From the NCBI RefSeq assembly GCF_030271255.1, contig NZ_JASJOM010000005.1:124001-188000 (forward strand): DNA of 64,000 nt, in the 5' to 3' direction. A program made the translations under genes and the position numbers. This DNA comes from Peribacillus folii. GTDB taxonomy: Bacteria > Bacillota > Bacilli > Bacillales > DSM-1321. Within the stretch, counting starts at the first letter, position 1. Each line of letters begins with the position of its first letter. A model generated the notes under the pieces. That model searched no databases. It saw only the letters and a program-made list of their open reading frames with translations, and was not told the DNA's origin. This document shows, piece by piece, positions 63,014-64,000 of the stretch.

Positions 63014-64000
63014 TTAACCAACTTGATCGATTTCGGATACTGAGCTTTCGTCTCCGATTGTTTTCGTTTTAATGAAAAGCTTTATTACGATACCTGAAAT
63101 CGCTGACAGGATTCCTATTATTATGAAACTGAAACTTCTTGAGAAAGCCTCCGTCAATATCCCCATCAAAACAGGGCCAAAAAACATTCCAAACGAAAAC
63201 AAGCTTTGGAAAAAGCCCATCCTTGTAGATTGCTTATGTTCAGGAATATTCATAATGCTTAAAGACATCAATACAGTGAAATTCAATGCAAAAGCGATAC
63301 CAGAAAACGCTTGCAAGCCAAAGAGCAAAAGTAAACTTGGTGCAAATGGCGTTAGAATGGCAACAGCGCATTGTAACGTTGCCCCTAGGACCGCCGTGTT
63401 CACTAAACCTGCCTTTTTATAAAAAAGGCCTCCGCATAATGCGGCAGCAATTCCTCCTGCAATTAAAAATGTATTGGATAACCAGCTTAGAGCAATCGCA
63501 TCAGCACCTAAATCTCTTGCGACAAGAGGTGTAAAGGTAACTCTCATCCCAAAAGAAGCCATAAGGGCTATGATCGCCAGCAGGGATAAAAGCCATAAGT
63601 TTTTATCGGTCATTTGCTCCTTAACGATTTGCTTTATATCATGCTTTTTCTTTTTCACGAACGCCTTTTTCTCATTTAAAAGGAACGTTAAAACAAAGGC
63701 GATGGCCGCAGCAACCACGGCAACAAGAAAGGAATAGGAATATCCGTAACTTTTCGCGACAATCCCGCCGATTATCGAACCTGCCAAAGCGCCAATGTAA
63801 TCTGCCAAAGTCAAGAAAGCGACAGCTTTTGCGGAATTATGAACGCCGAAATAAGAAGCAAACATCACAGTATAAAGAACCCATGTAGCTCCCGTTACAC
63901 CATCCAAAAATTTCGCGAGATATAAAGTGGCAGCGTTCGGTTCCATAAAAGCGATTAACCAACCAATGATCGTAATTAAAAGCCCCACTTGAATAATCAA
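63014..64000 (-). CDS. MFS transporter, partial (paralogue of the 60165 gene)
   Basis: The 5' end lies beyond the window, so only 328 residues are seen, from the second helix on. FLDGVTGATWVLYTVMFASYFG, GFFQSLFSFGMFFGPVLMG and the end of the chain closely follow the gene at 60165. Both probably came from a duplication. It stands 24 bp upstream of the amidase, as an operon. Confidence 0.85.
   Translation of the reverse strand: MIIQVGLLITIIGWLIAFMEPNAATLYLAKFLDGVTGATWVLYTVMFASYFGVHNSAKAVAFLTLADYIGALAGSIIGGIVAKSYGYSYSFLVAVVAAAIAFVLTFLLNEKKAFVKKKKHDIKQIVKEQMTDKNLWLLSLLAIIALMASFGMRVTFTPLVARDLGADAIALSWLSNTFLIAGGIAAALCGGLFYKKAGLVNTAVLGATLQCAVAILTPFAPSLLLLFGLQAFSGIAFALNFTVLMSLSIMNIPEHKQSTRMGFFQSLFSFGMFFGPVLMGILTEAFSRSFSFIIIGILSAISGIVIKLFIKTKTIGDESSVSEIDQVG

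Overview
The window is a chromosomal stretch from a spore-forming member of the Bacillaceae, most like Peribacillus (the former Bacillus simplex group). The evidence is gene content: an sspL-type small acid-soluble spore protein gene, a CotF-type coat protein, a ComK-family protein, a KinB-like sporulation kinase, HelD, a CYP102A fatty-acid hydroxylase with its Bm3R1-type repressor and palindromic operators, and Shine-Dalgarno sites of the AGGAGG type before nearly every gene. The species call is inference. No rRNA, tRNA, CRISPR array or intact insertion sequence was seen.

Layout. 1-258 is the tail of an esterase. 300-4300 is an AT-rich accessory segment of small and secreted proteins: two paralogous 47/48-aa one-helix membrane peptides that share a 60-bp identical block, a lipoprotein, a 431-aa exoprotein and a duplicated stem-loop repeat. 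5044-12011 is a polyol operon, read on the minus strand: an EltD-like erythritol/threitol dehydrogenase, an MFS permease, an RpiB-type isomerase, DhaK, DhaL and a GlpX bisphosphatase, with a divergent DeoR-family regulator and a direct-repeat operator between them. Together they would turn a C4 polyol into D-erythrose 4-phosphate. 12254-19627 holds the kinase, a very divergent UvrA-like ATPase, sspL and helD. 19928-24815 carries a 2-hydroxyacid dehydrogenase and a 3-hydroxybutyrate module (dehydrogenase, lipocalin-like protein, GntP-type permease) facing a LysR regulator.

24867-27708 has a ComK-family gene, a structured intergenic element and two overlapping DGQHR/DndB-like genes with no dnd genes around them. 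28116-37472 contains a DUF4309 protein with a coupled 17-codon leader, a protealysin-type protease with its emfourin inhibitor, a ZTP riboswitch before serA, an FtsH extracellular-domain-only protein, a PTS EIIA, a coat protein, a class D beta-lactamase and a region-2-only sigma-like protein. 37562-47695 has a HIT protein, an SDR, small membrane proteins, two Nudix hydrolases, a 21-bp tandem repeat, the CYP102A/TetR pair, a LOG-family protein, a probable decayed gene and two Fbp-like small basic proteins.

47901-52045 is a SAM-I-riboswitch-controlled methionine importer (metNIQ) followed by an M20 amidohydrolase. 53562-54872 is an MtaD-like deaminase. 56063-59932 is a Fur-controlled Fe-siderophore ABC importer. 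60165-64000 has two paralogous MFS exporters flanking an amidase; the last gene runs off the window.

The strongest candidates for something little described are the orphan DGQHR pair (25581-27708), the small-peptide/exoprotein island (358-4196), the UvrA-like protein with extra zinc pairs (13597-16761), and the C4-polyol operon that carries its own bisphosphatase.
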